Shown: positions 37,862 through 46,138 of the stretch, one piece after another | Numbering within the stretch: the first letter of the stretch is position 1 | How the letters are laid out: each line of letters starts with the position of its first letter | Origin: Rhodoferax sp. BLA1 | GTDB taxonomy: Bacteria; Pseudomonadota; Gammaproteobacteria; Burkholderiales; Burkholderiaceae_C | Assembly (NCBI RefSeq): GCF_013416775.1 | Contig: NZ_SZVI01000009.1 | Location: forward strand, 124,001-188,000 | Length of the DNA stretch: 64,000 nucleotides | Direction: 5' to 3' | Position numbers and translations under genes: made by a program | Notes under the pieces: generated by a model | Seen by the model: the letters and a program-made list of their open reading frames with translations, nothing else | What the model was told of the DNA's origin: nothing | Database searches by the model: none

Positions 37862-38398
37862 ATGCGCGCCACGCTGGGTGAACGCTTCAAAATCCTGCTG
37901 GCTGATGCTGGGCTGACACCTGAGCAAGCCGGGAAAGAATTGCACGTCACACCCAGGACGATTAGGTACTGGATTTCCGGCAAGGTGCTGGTGCCGTATG
38001 CCGCTTTTCGGCTGATCCGCATCCTGCGCATGTACGAGCTGCCGCAGCCCGGCTGGGACGGATGGCGCATGCACTCCGGTCGGCTGTGGTCGCCTGAGGG
38101 CTTCAGCTTCAAGCCTGATGACGCCAATTGGTGGCATTTGCTGGTTCGGCGTGCCCAGGGCTTCGGGCGTGTGTATGATCGAAACACCCAGCTTCATCTG
38201 GCCTTGCAGCGCCTGCAAGCCGGCACAGATGATGATCTGGCGCAGCGCGGCCCGGTAGACGGGACCCGCCTGCGGGAAGTGGCTGCCGGGCCGCGCTGCG
38301 CCCCCGCCGAAAGCTCCCAAAATTGGGAGCACCCCGTTGGTAATACGGGGATAACCTCAGCGTTTCCCACAATGCGGAATGGCCGGGTGTCACCATGA
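37862..38398 (+). CDS. VC1465/XafT-family Xer recombination activation factor
   Basis: The 178-residue protein contains a helix-turn-helix (LLADAGLTPEQAGKELHVTPRTIRYWISGK, residues about 11-40), then PYAAFRLIRILRMYELPQPGWDGWRMHSGRLWSPEGFSF and DDANWWHLLVRRA. This is the layout I recall for VC1465, the XafT protein of TLC phage, which activates XerD at an att site lacking a good XerD arm. I chose the ATG at 37862; the open frame begins at 37790 but overlaps the transposon-end repeat. The next gene overlaps by ATGA. It lies near the degenerate att at 39219, which supports the assignment. Confidence 0.75.
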   Translation: MRATLGERFKILLADAGLTPEQAGKELHVTPRTIRYWISGKVLVPYAAFRLIRILRMYELPQPGWDGWRMHSGRLWSPEGFSFKPDDANWWHLLVRRAQGFGRVYDRNTQLHLALQRLQAGTDDDLAQRGPVDGTRLREVAAGPRCAPAESSQNWEHPVGNTGITSAFPTMRNGRVSP

Positions 38399-38844
38399 CC
38401 CGCCCGTCAACCTCCAAAAAAGGCATTCCGACACGGGATGCTGCCAGCGGAAAATTTGAACAAGCAGACCCGCTGGCCGATCCGGCTTTGATGGATTTCG
38501 CCCTCAAAACCGTCCGCGCCATTCAGCATTTGGAGCCTGTGCTCGCTGGTGTGGCGGCTGCGCCACATGATGCAGATGATCATGATCTCTCCAAGCTCTG
38601 CGCCATCGCGGGCCTGTGTCTCTCTGCCATCAAGGATGCCATGCTGGAGCAACTCGCGGCCGACCCTGAGTCTCTGGCTGAGACGAAAAAGAGGCGTATT
38701 GAGGCGCGGCGTTTGGGCAACATGCCACTGGCTGAAGTGCAGGCAATTCAGCAAAAGGCGCAAGCCTGGATGGCCCTGCCAGACGTTGCAACCAACCTCC
38801 TCCAGTCCAAGCCAGTGACTCCAGCCATTGGAGATCAGCAATGA
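38395..38844 (+). CDS. Hypothetical protein of the xafT operon
   Basis: A 149-residue protein of unknown function. It has a basic N-terminus (MTRPSTSKKGIPTRDAASG), a mostly helical middle (FALKTVRAIQHLEPVLAGV) and a segment LAETKKRRIEARRLGNMPLAEVQAIQQKAQ. There are no membrane segments or catalytic motifs. It overlaps the xafT-like gene upstream and the next ORF downstream by ATGA, so all three are translated together. Confidence 0.6.
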   Translation: MTRPSTSKKGIPTRDAASGKFEQADPLADPALMDFALKTVRAIQHLEPVLAGVAAAPHDADDHDLSKLCAIAGLCLSAIKDAMLEQLAADPESLAETKKRRIEARRLGNMPLAEVQAIQQKAQAWMALPDVATNLLQSKPVTPAIGDQQ

Positions 38845-39086
38845 GCGCCCTCCTTCGGGCCGTCGATGCCCTCAATGATCGACTGATCGCCGCTGGGGCC
38901 ATTGGTGAAGCTCTGGACCTCGCAGGCGGCGAAAGCCCGCCCGCCTGGGTGGCGGTCTACCAAAGCCAAATCGAGGCCATCAGAGAGGCCGCAGAGGCCC
39001 TGGAAACCCTGGTACGGGGTATCGGGGGCGTAGCCCCTGATATAGCCGCAACGCGGCGTAACGGTATTGAAGGGGGTATCGAGTGA
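38841..39086 (+). CDS. Small hypothetical protein of the xafT operon
   Basis: An 81-residue acidic, Ala-rich protein (MSALLRAVDALNDRLIAAGA) likely to form helices. It starts inside the end of the previous gene (ATGA) and its stop overlaps the next small ORF as TGATG. The function is unknown; the tight overlaps suggest that it is a real IMEX gene. Confidence 0.5.
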   Translation: MSALLRAVDALNDRLIAAGAIGEALDLAGGESPPAWVAVYQSQIEAIREAAEALETLVRGIGGVAPDIAATRRNGIEGGIE

Positions 39087-39196
39087 TGAAACAAATATCC
39101 CGTAGGGATTTTGTCCTGGTCGCGGGTGTTATCTGGACCTGTCACAAGGCAGTATCTCGTCGCCCTGAAAGACAGTTTCTCTATATACTCAAATGA
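39086..39196 (+). CDS. Possible 36-residue ORF, perhaps truncated
   Basis: MKQISRRDFVLVAGVIWT begins in a TGATG overlap with the preceding gene and ends at 39196, only 22 bases before the right att. The beginning resembles small phage/IMEX proteins of the type RRDFVLVA-, but the rest does not, so it may be a cut-off remnant. It is short and weakly supported. The remainder of 39197-39296 holds only the att site. Confidence 0.3.
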   Translation: MKQISRRDFVLVAGVIWTCHKAVSRRPERQFLYILK

Positions 39197-39218
39197 AAGG
39201 ATTTCCGTGAATATCTCG

Positions 39219-39246
39219 AAAACCACCTGTGCACATCGTATCTACT
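39219..39246 (-). other. Right junction (hybrid att) with degenerate XerD arm
   Basis: The centre TGCACA (39230-39235) and XerC arm TCGTATCTACT (39236-39246) are identical to the left dif-like site. The XerD-arm position, AAAACCACCTG (39219-39229), agrees at only 1 of 11 bases. This is the composition expected of a TLC-type attP half joined to the chromosome. Confidence 0.65.
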
Positions 39247-39296
39247 ACGATGCTGGAAAAAATTAGACCAGCTATCAGGCGCAGGACTTGCGGCAA

Positions 39297-39977
39297 TTAC
39301 CAGGTTCCCTTGGATTGACTGCGGCGCACGAAGTTTGAGAGCAACTGTGCCGAATCTGATCTGCTGGCCTGGGTGGCAAAGTCCAGTGCGCTCAAGCCAA
39401 GCTCGTTAACCAATGACGGGTCTGCGCCAGCCTCCAGCAGCAACTTGACGGCCTCCGGCGTGCCGTAACGTGCGGCCATCATCAGCGGTGTGCTGCCGTT
39501 GGGTGAGCCTGCATCGATGTACGCGTTTTCTTCAAGCAGCAGGTTCATCACCTCCAGATGCCCATGGGTGGCGGCGTAATGCAAGGGTGTCCAGCCGGTT
39601 TTGTTGACGTCGGCATCCTTCTCGATGAGCATCCGGCACATCCGCACATCGCCTGCCAGGGCTGCGAGCATCAGCGGGCTCTCGTCGGCGGCATTGCGCA
39701 CCTCGACCTTGGTGCTGGGCCAACGGATCAGCGCCTCGGCCACCTTCAATGACTCCGCCTGGATGGCCAAAATCAGGCCAGGCCGACCTTTGGGGTCCAC
39801 TGTGTTGGGGTCAAATCCTCTTTGCAGCAAAGCCGTGATGGTCCCCACGTCGTTTTGCCTGACGGCGGTGAAAAAGTCGTCGTAGGAACCAGCTTGAACC
39901 GATGAAAATCCAATAAAAACAATTAAATAAAAGATTTTTTTAAAGCAATTTCTGATGTTTGAAATGTGGATATTCAT
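39297..39977 (-). CDS. Ankyrin-repeat protein with signal peptide or N-terminal anchor
   Basis: The 226-residue protein begins MNIHISNIRNCFKKIFYLIVFIGFSSVQAG, a basic segment followed by a hydrophobic stretch and a likely cleavage site. About five ankyrin repeats follow, such as DESPLMLAALAGDVRMCRMLIEKDADVN, GWTPLHYAATHGHLEVMNLLLEENAYID and GSTPLMMAARYGTPEAVKLLLEAGADP. It is probably a periplasmic protein-binding scaffold. The start at 39977 overlaps the tatD stop (ATGA), so it is the last gene of the mltG-tatD operon; a longer frame to 40055 is less likely. Confidence 0.85.
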   Translation of the reverse strand: MNIHISNIRNCFKKIFYLIVFIGFSSVQAGSYDDFFTAVRQNDVGTITALLQRGFDPNTVDPKGRPGLILAIQAESLKVAEALIRWPSTKVEVRNAADESPLMLAALAGDVRMCRMLIEKDADVNKTGWTPLHYAATHGHLEVMNLLLEENAYIDAGSPNGSTPLMMAARYGTPEAVKLLLEAGADPSLVNELGLSALDFATQASRSDSAQLLSNFVRRSQSKGTW

Positions 39978-40771
39978 GTCGTTATCACCCCGGCAAAGAG
40001 TTGTTCGAAGTTCCGGCTGGTCAGCCTGGCGATCTCGTCCGTGGTGACACCACACAGCTGTGCCAGCTGCTGCGCCACATACGGCACATAAGACGGGTTG
40101 TTGGTTTTACCGCGGTACGGCACGGGGGCCAGGTAGGGGCTGTCGGTCTCGATCAACAAACGGTCCAGTGGCACCTTGGCCGCCACATCGCGGATGCTCT
40201 GTGCACTCTTGAACGTCAGGATGCCTGAAAACGAGATGTAAAAACCCAGGTCAAGCGCCGCCTTGGCCACGACCCAGTTCTCGGTAAAGCAGTGAAACAC
40301 ACCACCCGCACAACCCGTCGAGCCGTCTTCGCCCTCCTCTCGCAGGATGGCCAACGTGTCATCGGAGGAGCTGCGTGTGTGGATGACCAGGGGTTTGTGC
40401 AACTGGCGTGCGGCACGAATATGCAGACGAAAGCGTTCACGTTGCCAGTGCATGTCGGCCAGCGTGCGACCGTTCAGGCGGTAGTAGTCCAGCCCGGTTT
40501 CCCCAATACCCACCACGCGCGGCAAACTGCCCAAATGGATCAGGTCGTCCAGAGAGGGTTCTTGAACACCTTCGTTGTCCGGGTGCACACCCACGGTCGC
40601 CCACAGATGGGGATGTTGCAGGGCCAGTTGGTGTACGTTCGCAAACTCTTCGAGTGTGGTGCTGATACACAGCGCCCGCGTCACCTGGGCCTGTGACATG
40701 GCGTCCAAGATGGTTGGCAGGTTTGACACCAGCTCGGGAAAATTCAAATGGCAATGGGAATCCGTGAACAT
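39974..40771 (-). CDS. tatD: TatD-family metal-dependent hydrolase
   Basis: TatD proteins are TIM-barrel metal-dependent nucleases acting on DNA. The metal motifs are TDSHCHLN at the start, the glutamate in VGIGETGLDYYR, HTRSS and VFHCFTENW, and the ETDSPYLAP segment. The 265-residue length is normal. It is the familiar neighbour of holB and tmk, with pilZ between. Confidence 0.93.
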   Translation of the reverse strand: MFTDSHCHLNFPELVSNLPTILDAMSQAQVTRALCISTTLEEFANVHQLALQHPHLWATVGVHPDNEGVQEPSLDDLIHLGSLPRVVGIGETGLDYYRLNGRTLADMHWQRERFRLHIRAARQLHKPLVIHTRSSSDDTLAILREEGEDGSTGCAGGVFHCFTENWVVAKAALDLGFYISFSGILTFKSAQSIRDVAAKVPLDRLLIETDSPYLAPVPYRGKTNNPSYVPYVAQQLAQLCGVTTDEIARLTSRNFEQLFAGVITT

Positions 40772-40823
40772 GCGTCTGTCAATCGGTCAAGGTGGGAGCT
40801 GCCCACAACCTGGGGCAGACAGC

Positions 40824-41195
40824 TCAGATGGTTTGTGTCTGGCGGTCAGAGGCCAGTTGGGCGCCCAAAATCTCTTCGATCTTGAGTTTGAGGGCTTGTG
40901 CGTTGTCGTCTTTGGGGAAACGGATACCAACGCCCTGGGTGCGGTTGTAGGCCGCCTTGGCTGGTGTCACCCAGGCGACTTTGCCAGCAATCGGGTAACG
41001 CTGGGGTTCGTCAGGCAGGGAAATCAGCACATACACCGCGTCGCCCAACACATAGTCGCGGGTGGTGGGGATGAACATGCCGCCCTCGGTGAACAGCGGA
41101 ATGTAGGCCGCATACAGCGCAGACTTTTCCTTGATGGCCAGCTGGATCACGCTGGGGCGTGGTGTGCCCGGGGCCTGGGTGGTGGTGGCGTTCAT
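40824..41195 (-). CDS. PilZ domain protein
   Basis: A 123-residue PilZ protein similar to the pilus-biogenesis PilZ encoded between holB and tatD in many Proteobacteria. SALYAAYIPLFTEGGMFIPTTRDYVLGDAVYVLISLPDEPQRYPIAGKVAWVTP fits the family. The RxxxR and D/NxSxxG c-di-GMP-binding motifs are not evident, as in canonical PilZ, which works through FimX/PilB-type partners. It overlaps holB by four bases. Confidence 0.88.
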   Translation of the reverse strand: MNATTTQAPGTPRPSVIQLAIKEKSALYAAYIPLFTEGGMFIPTTRDYVLGDAVYVLISLPDEPQRYPIAGKVAWVTPAKAAYNRTQGVGIRFPKDDNAQALKLKIEEILGAQLASDRQTQTI

Positions 41196-42205
41196 GGTTT
41201 GGAGTTTAGAGCCAATTGCGCCTGGCTGACCAGAGCTTCCTGCATCAGCCCGGGGTTAAACGGATGCTCCACCGTGCGGCGGGTCTGTGCCAGCGACTTG
41301 GCCCAGTCGCTCAGGCTGTGCCAGGAGCCGGGTGTGGGCAGGTCAGCCACCTCAAAATAACGTGGCTGGGCACCACTTTTGAGCGCCAGCAGGTCGTTGC
41401 ACAGCTTGTGCAGCGCATCGACCGTCTGCGCCCCTGTCCAGTCCTTGAACACCGCCACCTCTCCGCGCAACACCGCTTTGGGCAGCAGTCGCCAACGATC
41501 ACTCACCGGCGCCATCAACAATGCGTCTGCCGGGCGGCCACCCGAGGCCCGCAACATCACGGCAGCCTGGGGCGCAGGCATACCCTGGGCCTGCAGCCAG
41601 CGCAGGGCGGTGTCGTGATCGGGCCAGACCATGGTGTGGCCCAGGCAGCGGCTACGGATGGTGGGTAGCAGCAAGTGGGCAGCGTCGGTGGCCAGCACAA
41701 ACTTCACATCCCCGACAGGCTCCTCCAAGGTCTTAAGCAAGGCGTTGGCGGTGAACACGTTCATGCGTTCGGCCGGAAACACCAGCACCGCCTTGCCTCG
41801 GCCACGGGCGCTGGTGCGTTGTGCAAACTCCACCGCGTCGCGCATGGCCTCCACGCGGATCTCTTTGCTGGGCTTGCGTTTTTTGCTGTCAATCTCGGAC
41901 TGTGCTTTTTCTCCCAGGGGCCAGCCCATGTCCAGCAGCACGGTCTCCGGGCACAACACACAGAGGTCGGCATGGGCATGCACATCGATGGCGTGGCAGC
42001 TGGCGCAAACGCCACAGGCGCCTTGTGGCCCGGCTTGCTCACACAGCCAGGCACGCACCAGGGCCATCGCCAGCTCGTACTGGCCCAGGCCCGAGGGACC
42101 GGCCAGCAGCCAGGCGTGGCCACGCTGTGACAGCAGGCTGTGCAACTGGGCCGTGATCCAGGGGGCCACGGTCTGGCTGGGTGTTGTCTGGTCTGCAGAC
42201 GTCAT
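41192..42205 (-). CDS. holB: DNA polymerase III subunit delta'
   Basis: Delta' is the rigid stator of the clamp loader that places the beta clamp on DNA. The protein has 337 residues, with a P-loop-like [14 protein letters not shown] lacking the usual lysine, as delta' does not hydrolyse ATP. A four-cysteine zinc finger is seen in [28 protein letters not shown], and an [34 protein letters not shown] segment follows. It overlaps tmk and pilZ by four bases each. Confidence 0.92.
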   Translation of the reverse strand: MTSADQTTPSQTVAPWITAQLHSLLSQRGHAWLLAGPSGLGQYELAMALVRAWLCEQAGPQGACGVCASCHAIDVHAHADLCVLCPETVLLDMGWPLGEKAQSEIDSKKRKPSKEIRVEAMRDAVEFAQRTSARGRGKAVLVFPAERMNVFTANALLKTLEEPVGDVKFVLATDAAHLLLPTIRSRCLGHTMVWPDHDTALRWLQAQGMPAPQAAVMLRASGGRPADALLMAPVSDRWRLLPKAVLRGEVAVFKDWTGAQTVDALHKLCNDLLALKSGAQPRYFEVADLPTPGSWHSLSDWAKSLAQTRRTVEHPFNPGLMQEALVSQAQLALNSKP

Positions 42206-42849
42206 GCCAGCCAGCCTTGCTGTTGCATCACTTGCCGCACCTCTTGCCAGACGGCCTCACGTGCCTGGTCGGCGTTGATGCGGGCAAAACGCGTTGGATC
42301 GGCCTGCAGGCGCTGGGCGTAGCCATCGCTGACACGTTTGAAAAACGCGGCGTTCTGTGACTCGAACTTGTCGGGCACACGGGCGCCAGCCAGGCGCTGG
42401 GCGGCAATTTCGGGGTCCAGCTCAAACCACAGCGTGACATCGGGTTGGCGAACAAAAAAACCCTCTAGACCTTGTGTGGTCTGGATCATCCGCTCCAGAT
42501 TCAGGAGTGTGTCCCAGTCGTAGCCACGACCACCGCCCTGGTAGGCGAAGGTGGCGTCGGTGAAGCGGTCGCTGATCACCACCTCGCCGCGCGCCAGCGC
42601 GGGCTCAATGCGTTGCTGCAAATGGTCGCGCCGTGCGGCAAACACCAGCAGCGCCTCGGTCAGTGCGTCCATGGGGTCGTTGAGGATCAGGGTGCGCAAT
42701 TTTTCGGCCAATGGGGTGCCACCGGGCTCACGTGTCAGGGTGACCACCCTGCCCTGCGCCTCAAACGCGCGTGCCAGGGCATCGATGTGGGTCGACTTGC
42801 CTGCGCCGTCGATGCCTTCAAAAGTGATAAAAAGTCCGTGATGTGTCAT
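42202..42849 (-). CDS. tmk: Thymidylate kinase
   Basis: Tmk phosphorylates dTMP to dTDP. It has the P-loop [12 protein letters not shown] near residue 9, the DR-type motif [32 protein letters not shown] and the lid region [14 protein letters not shown]. The 215-residue length is typical. It lies between mltG and holB in the conserved order. Confidence 0.95.
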   Translation of the reverse strand: MTHHGLFITFEGIDGAGKSTHIDALARAFEAQGRVVTLTREPGGTPLAEKLRTLILNDPMDALTEALLVFAARRDHLQQRIEPALARGEVVISDRFTDATFAYQGGGRGYDWDTLLNLERMIQTTQGLEGFFVRQPDVTLWFELDPEIAAQRLAGARVPDKFESQNAAFFKRVSDGYAQRLQADPTRFARINADQAREAVWQEVRQVMQQQGWLA

Positions 42850-42873
42850 GAAAAAACGAAGTGTTGGCGCGCT

Positions 42874-43857
42874 TCAACGCCCAAGCTGGTATTTGGCCAC
42901 CGCGCGGTTGTGCGCGTCGAGGGTGTCGCTGAACTGGCTGCTGCCGTCGCCCTTGGCGACAAAGTACAGCGCCTTGCTGGTGGCGGGTTGCGCCGCCGCC
43001 AGCAGCGCCGCTTTGCCAGGCATGGCAATCGGTGTGGGTGGCAGGCCAGCACGGGTGTAGGTGTTCCAAGGGGTGTCAGCCAGCAGGTCACGGCGGCGCA
43101 GGTTGCCGTCAAATTTGTCACCCAGACCGTAAATCACGGTGGGGTCGGTCTGCAACATCATGCCGATGCGCAAGCGGTTGCTGAACACAGAGGCAATCAT
43201 CGGCCGGTCACTGGCCAGGCCGGTTTCTTTCTCGATGATGCTGGCCAGGGTCAGCAACTCGTCCGGGCTTTTCAGCGGTGAGTTGTTCGAACGGGTTTGC
43301 CAGGCGGACGCCAAGTGTTTGTCCATCGCGTGCAACGCGCGCTTGAGCACCGCCAGGTCACTGCTGCCCTTGGTGTAGGTGTAGGTGTCGGGGTAAAAAC
43401 GCCCCTCTGGCGCCAGGCCGGGTCGCTCCAGCTTTTGCATGATCACATCGGCCCCTAGCCCTTGTGTATCCTGGGTAAGCTGCTCTGCTTTCTGGAGTGC
43501 TTGGCGGAATTGTTTGAAGCTCAGGCCCTCGACCAGGGTCACCGCCCGCAGGGCTTCTTCACCACGCACCAGCTTGGACAACAGGCTGCGCGGGCTGACT
43601 TCACCCTGCAACTCGTAGCTGCCGGCCCTGATCTGGCGCGATTCACCAGACAGGCGAAACCACCAGTACAGCAGCTGCGGTGACGTGGCCACACCGGCAT
43701 CCACCGCGTCCTGCGCCACACCACGCGCACTGGTACCGGGCTCGATCGACAAGTCCACCACGGGCGCGCGCAAGGCCAGCGGCTGGTTGATCCACCACAA
43801 GCCCAGGCCTGCTGCGCCCAGAATCACCATCACTACGAAACCGATTAGTCGCTGCAC
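42874..43857 (-). CDS. mltG: Endolytic murein transglycosylase MltG
   Basis: MltG is an inner-membrane lytic transglycosylase that terminates nascent glycan strands. A single N-terminal membrane segment (IGFVVMVILGAAGLGLWWI), a LysM-like subdomain and the catalytic glutamate in LASIIEKETGLASDRPMIASVFSNRL near residue 213 are seen, then LQTDPTVIYG. The 327 residues are typical. Part of a repeat-like sequence (TAGCCCTTGTG at 43456-43466) lies within the frame. It begins the mltG-tmk-holB-pilZ-tatD operon, 38 bases from the divergent ygfZ. Confidence 0.94.
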   Translation of the reverse strand: MQRLIGFVVMVILGAAGLGLWWINQPLALRAPVVDLSIEPGTSARGVAQDAVDAGVATSPQLLYWWFRLSGESRQIRAGSYELQGEVSPRSLLSKLVRGEEALRAVTLVEGLSFKQFRQALQKAEQLTQDTQGLGADVIMQKLERPGLAPEGRFYPDTYTYTKGSSDLAVLKRALHAMDKHLASAWQTRSNNSPLKSPDELLTLASIIEKETGLASDRPMIASVFSNRLRIGMMLQTDPTVIYGLGDKFDGNLRRRDLLADTPWNTYTRAGLPPTPIAMPGKAALLAAAQPATSKALYFVAKGDGSSQFSDTLDAHNRAVAKYQLGR

Positions 43858-43895
43858 AACCCCGCTGCCTTCCCCACATTGAACACCGCATCATA

Positions 43896-44834
43896 ATGCG
43901 CGGCATGCAACAACAACTTGACGGCGTGGCCCGGCTGACACATTCAGGGCTGATACGTGCACAGGGCGAAGATGCTGCCAAATTTCTGCATGGCCAGTTC
44001 ACCCACGACTTTGCGCTGCTGGGCCAGAACCAGGCCCGGCTGGCGGCCTTTTGCAACGCCAAAGGGCGTGTACAGGCCAGTTTCATCGGTTTCAAACGCA
44101 GCAACAGCGACATCCTGCTGGTGTGCAGCCGCGATCTGCTGGCGACCACCCTCAAGCGCCTGTCGATGTTCATCCTGCGTGCCAAGGTCAAGCTGACCGA
44201 TGCCAGTGAGGACTTTGCGCTTTATGGGTTGGCTGGTTCAGCCTTGAAGAACGCTACGTCAAATATAGCGGACTACCCAGACAGTACTTGGGCCAAGACC
44301 GATTTTGATGAGGTATCTCTGATCAACCTGTACCCGGCAGACGGTGTACCGCGCGCGCTGTGGGTGGCACCTGTGGCTCACTCTGCACCCGCAGGCCAGG
44401 CCTTGACTGAGGCACTGTGGGACTGGAGCGAGGTGCGCAGCGGCATCGTCACCGCCAGTCAGCCGATTTTTGAAGCCTTTGTGCCGCAGATGCTCAATTA
44501 CGAGTCGGTCGGTGGAGTGAACTTCAAGAAGGGTTGTTACCCCGGCCAGGAGGTGGTGGCACGCAGCCAGTTCCGTGGCACGCTCAAACGCCGCGCTTAC
44601 CTGGCCCATGCAGAGGCGCCGCTCAAGGCCGGTGACGAGGTATTTTTGCCGACCGACCAAGGCCAGCCCTGTGGCACCGTGGCGCAAGCTGCAGCCGCGC
44701 CTGCGGGCGGGTTTGACGCCATTGTGTCGATGCAAATCAGCGCGTTTGAGGCCGGTGGTGTGCGTCTGGGCACGGTAGACGGGCAGGTGCTGACCCTGGC
44801 AGCGCCGCCCTACCCTTTGCTGGCCGACATCTGA
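43896..44834 (+). CDS. ygfZ: Folate-binding iron-sulfur assembly protein YgfZ
   Basis: YgfZ is a tetrahydrofolate-dependent factor that helps maintain certain Fe-S enzymes. The signature KKGCYPGQEVVARSQFRG with the key cysteine is present near residue 214, and the N-terminal part (IRAQGEDAAKFLHGQFTHD) matches. The 312 residues are typical. It is divergent from mltG, a common arrangement. The stretch encoded at 44241-44292 (LKNATSNIADYPDSTWAK) may derive from a worn repeat copy. Its 3' end overlaps that of the histidine kinase on the other strand by 25 bases. Confidence 0.92.
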   Translation: MRGMQQQLDGVARLTHSGLIRAQGEDAAKFLHGQFTHDFALLGQNQARLAAFCNAKGRVQASFIGFKRSNSDILLVCSRDLLATTLKRLSMFILRAKVKLTDASEDFALYGLAGSALKNATSNIADYPDSTWAKTDFDEVSLINLYPADGVPRALWVAPVAHSAPAGQALTEALWDWSEVRSGIVTASQPIFEAFVPQMLNYESVGGVNFKKGCYPGQEVVARSQFRGTLKRRAYLAHAEAPLKAGDEVFLPTDQGQPCGTVAQAAAAPAGGFDAIVSMQISAFEAGGVRLGTVDGQVLTLAAPPYPLLADI

Positions 44835-46138
44835 GCCGGACAAACCACCCGCACCAACAAGCCCGGCCCTGAAGCCGGGTCTTCCAGCACCAGGCTGGCC
44901 CCGTGCTTTTGCACCACCTCCAGCACAATCGCCAAGCCCAGGCCCGCGCCGTCCACGGCGGCGTTGACCCGCACAAACGGCAGCAACATGCGCGCACGCA
45001 GCTCCGGCGCGATGCCTGGGCCGTGGTCACGCACCAGCAGGGTCACGCCTTGTTCATCACCCCGCAGGTTGACCTCAACCACCGCATCCGGCGGTGAAAA
45101 CTTCAGCGCATTGCCCAGCAGGTTGTCCAGCAGCAGCCGCATGTCGTCCGGATCACCCTGAACCACGGTAACGCCGTGGGTGTCCAGCGCAAATTCGATG
45201 CCGCGCTGGCTGGCCAGGGTGGACAGACCCACCATCGCGTCCTGAGCCAGGGACTGCAGATCAACTACCACGCTGGGCCGGGGTTTGGCACGGGCTTCCA
45301 GCCGGGCCAGGGTCAGCATCTGTTGCAACAGGTGCTGGCTGCGTTGTGCACCCAGTTTGAGGCGGCTGGCCGCCTGGCGCATCTGGGCCGGGTCCTGGCT
45401 GCACAGCAGGTTGTCCACCTCCAGGCTGATCGCGGTGATCGGGGTGCGCAGTTCGTGCGCGGCATTGGCAATGAACCGTTTGTGGGCCTGCAAACTGGCG
45501 TCGAGTTGCTGCAGCAGCCGGTTGAGGGTGTCCACCACGCTGGCCAGTTCGGTCGGCGCCTCGGGTATCTCCAGCGGGGCCAGCGAACTGGCGTCGCGTC
45601 GGCTCAGCTCCTCGTCAAGCTGGCGGATCGGCGCCAGACCTCGCCTGAGGGTGAAGTTCACCAGCAGAGCCCCCACCAGCACCACCAGCATCGACGGCAG
45701 CAGCACCTCCAGCACCGCGTTCCAGCGCAACTCGTCACGCAGGGACTTGGCATGCATCACCTGCACCGTGCGTTGGCCGTTGCTGATGGTGAAGACTTTC
45801 AGCGTCACCGCGTCCGCCTGGTGGCCGCTGCGCACCAGGGACAGGCCCGGCGGTGTGTCCAGGTCCACGTCGATCTGCTCGCTGGAGCGGTACAGCAGCG
45901 AGCCCACGGCGTCCCACACCTGCACGTCCAGGTGCAAGGCCGGGTCATCGTCCCAGGTTTGCCGGGTGCCTTGCAGGTCGCTCAGGATCAAGGCGCGCGC
46001 CACCTGTTCCAGCTGGTAGTCCAGCATGTCGCCCTGTTGGCGGTGGACCTGCATACGCACCACCAGGCCCAGCACCAGGCCCACCAGTAACATGCCCAGC
46101 AGCAGGCGGACTTTGAGGCGTTTTTCTAAAGAGAACAT
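44810..46138 (-). CDS. Sensor histidine kinase (QseC/PmrB-like)
   Basis: The 442-residue membrane kinase has two membrane segments (residues about 10-28 and 150-170) around a periplasmic sensor domain. It has a HAMP-like stretch, the phospho-accepting histidine in NAAHELRTPITAISLEV near residue 232, the N box DNLLGNALKFSPPD, and G boxes VRDHGPGIAPELR and GAGLGLAI. It overlaps the response regulator gene by 13 bases. Ligand unknown. The CTTAR array at 47208 fits a PmrA/QseB-type partner. Confidence 0.9.
   Translation of the reverse strand: MFSLEKRLKVRLLLGMLLVGLVLGLVVRMQVHRQQGDMLDYQLEQVARALILSDLQGTRQTWDDDPALHLDVQVWDAVGSLLYRSSEQIDVDLDTPPGLSLVRSGHQADAVTLKVFTISNGQRTVQVMHAKSLRDELRWNAVLEVLLPSMLVVLVGALLVNFTLRRGLAPIRQLDEELSRRDASSLAPLEIPEAPTELASVVDTLNRLLQQLDASLQAHKRFIANAAHELRTPITAISLEVDNLLCSQDPAQMRQAASRLKLGAQRSQHLLQQMLTLARLEARAKPRPSVVVDLQSLAQDAMVGLSTLASQRGIEFALDTHGVTVVQGDPDDMRLLLDNLLGNALKFSPPDAVVEVNLRGDEQGVTLLVRDHGPGIAPELRARMLLPFVRVNAAVDGAGLGLAIVLEVVQKHGASLVLEDPASGPGLLVRVVCPAQMSASKG

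Larger units (their letters stand above)
22482..39246. mobile_element. dif-integrated IMEX-like island, 16.8 kb, carrying a nested transposon
   Basis: The 17-bp direct repeat TGCACATCGTATCTACT (22493-22509 and 39230-39246) bounds the island. The left copy is part of a complete dif-like site and the right copy lacks a recognisable XerD arm. A XafT-like Xer activator gene lies 0.85 kb inside the right edge. In TLC-type elements the attP has a good XerC arm and a poor XerD arm and needs XafT; this layout matches. Only about 50 bases at the left and 1.4 kb at the right are not transposon, so the IMEX is probably a remnant or a small satellite interrupted by the transposon. Confidence 0.65.

Noticed and set aside
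41216-42278. Long open frames on the + strand opposite holB
   Set aside because: They are antisense shadows in GC-rich DNA; holB on the other strand has clear family motifs.
42448-42490. A TAGACC/AAAAAAACCCTCTAG stretch in tmk as another repeat copy
   Set aside because: Too few matching positions, and no AGCCCTT/AAGGGCT pair.
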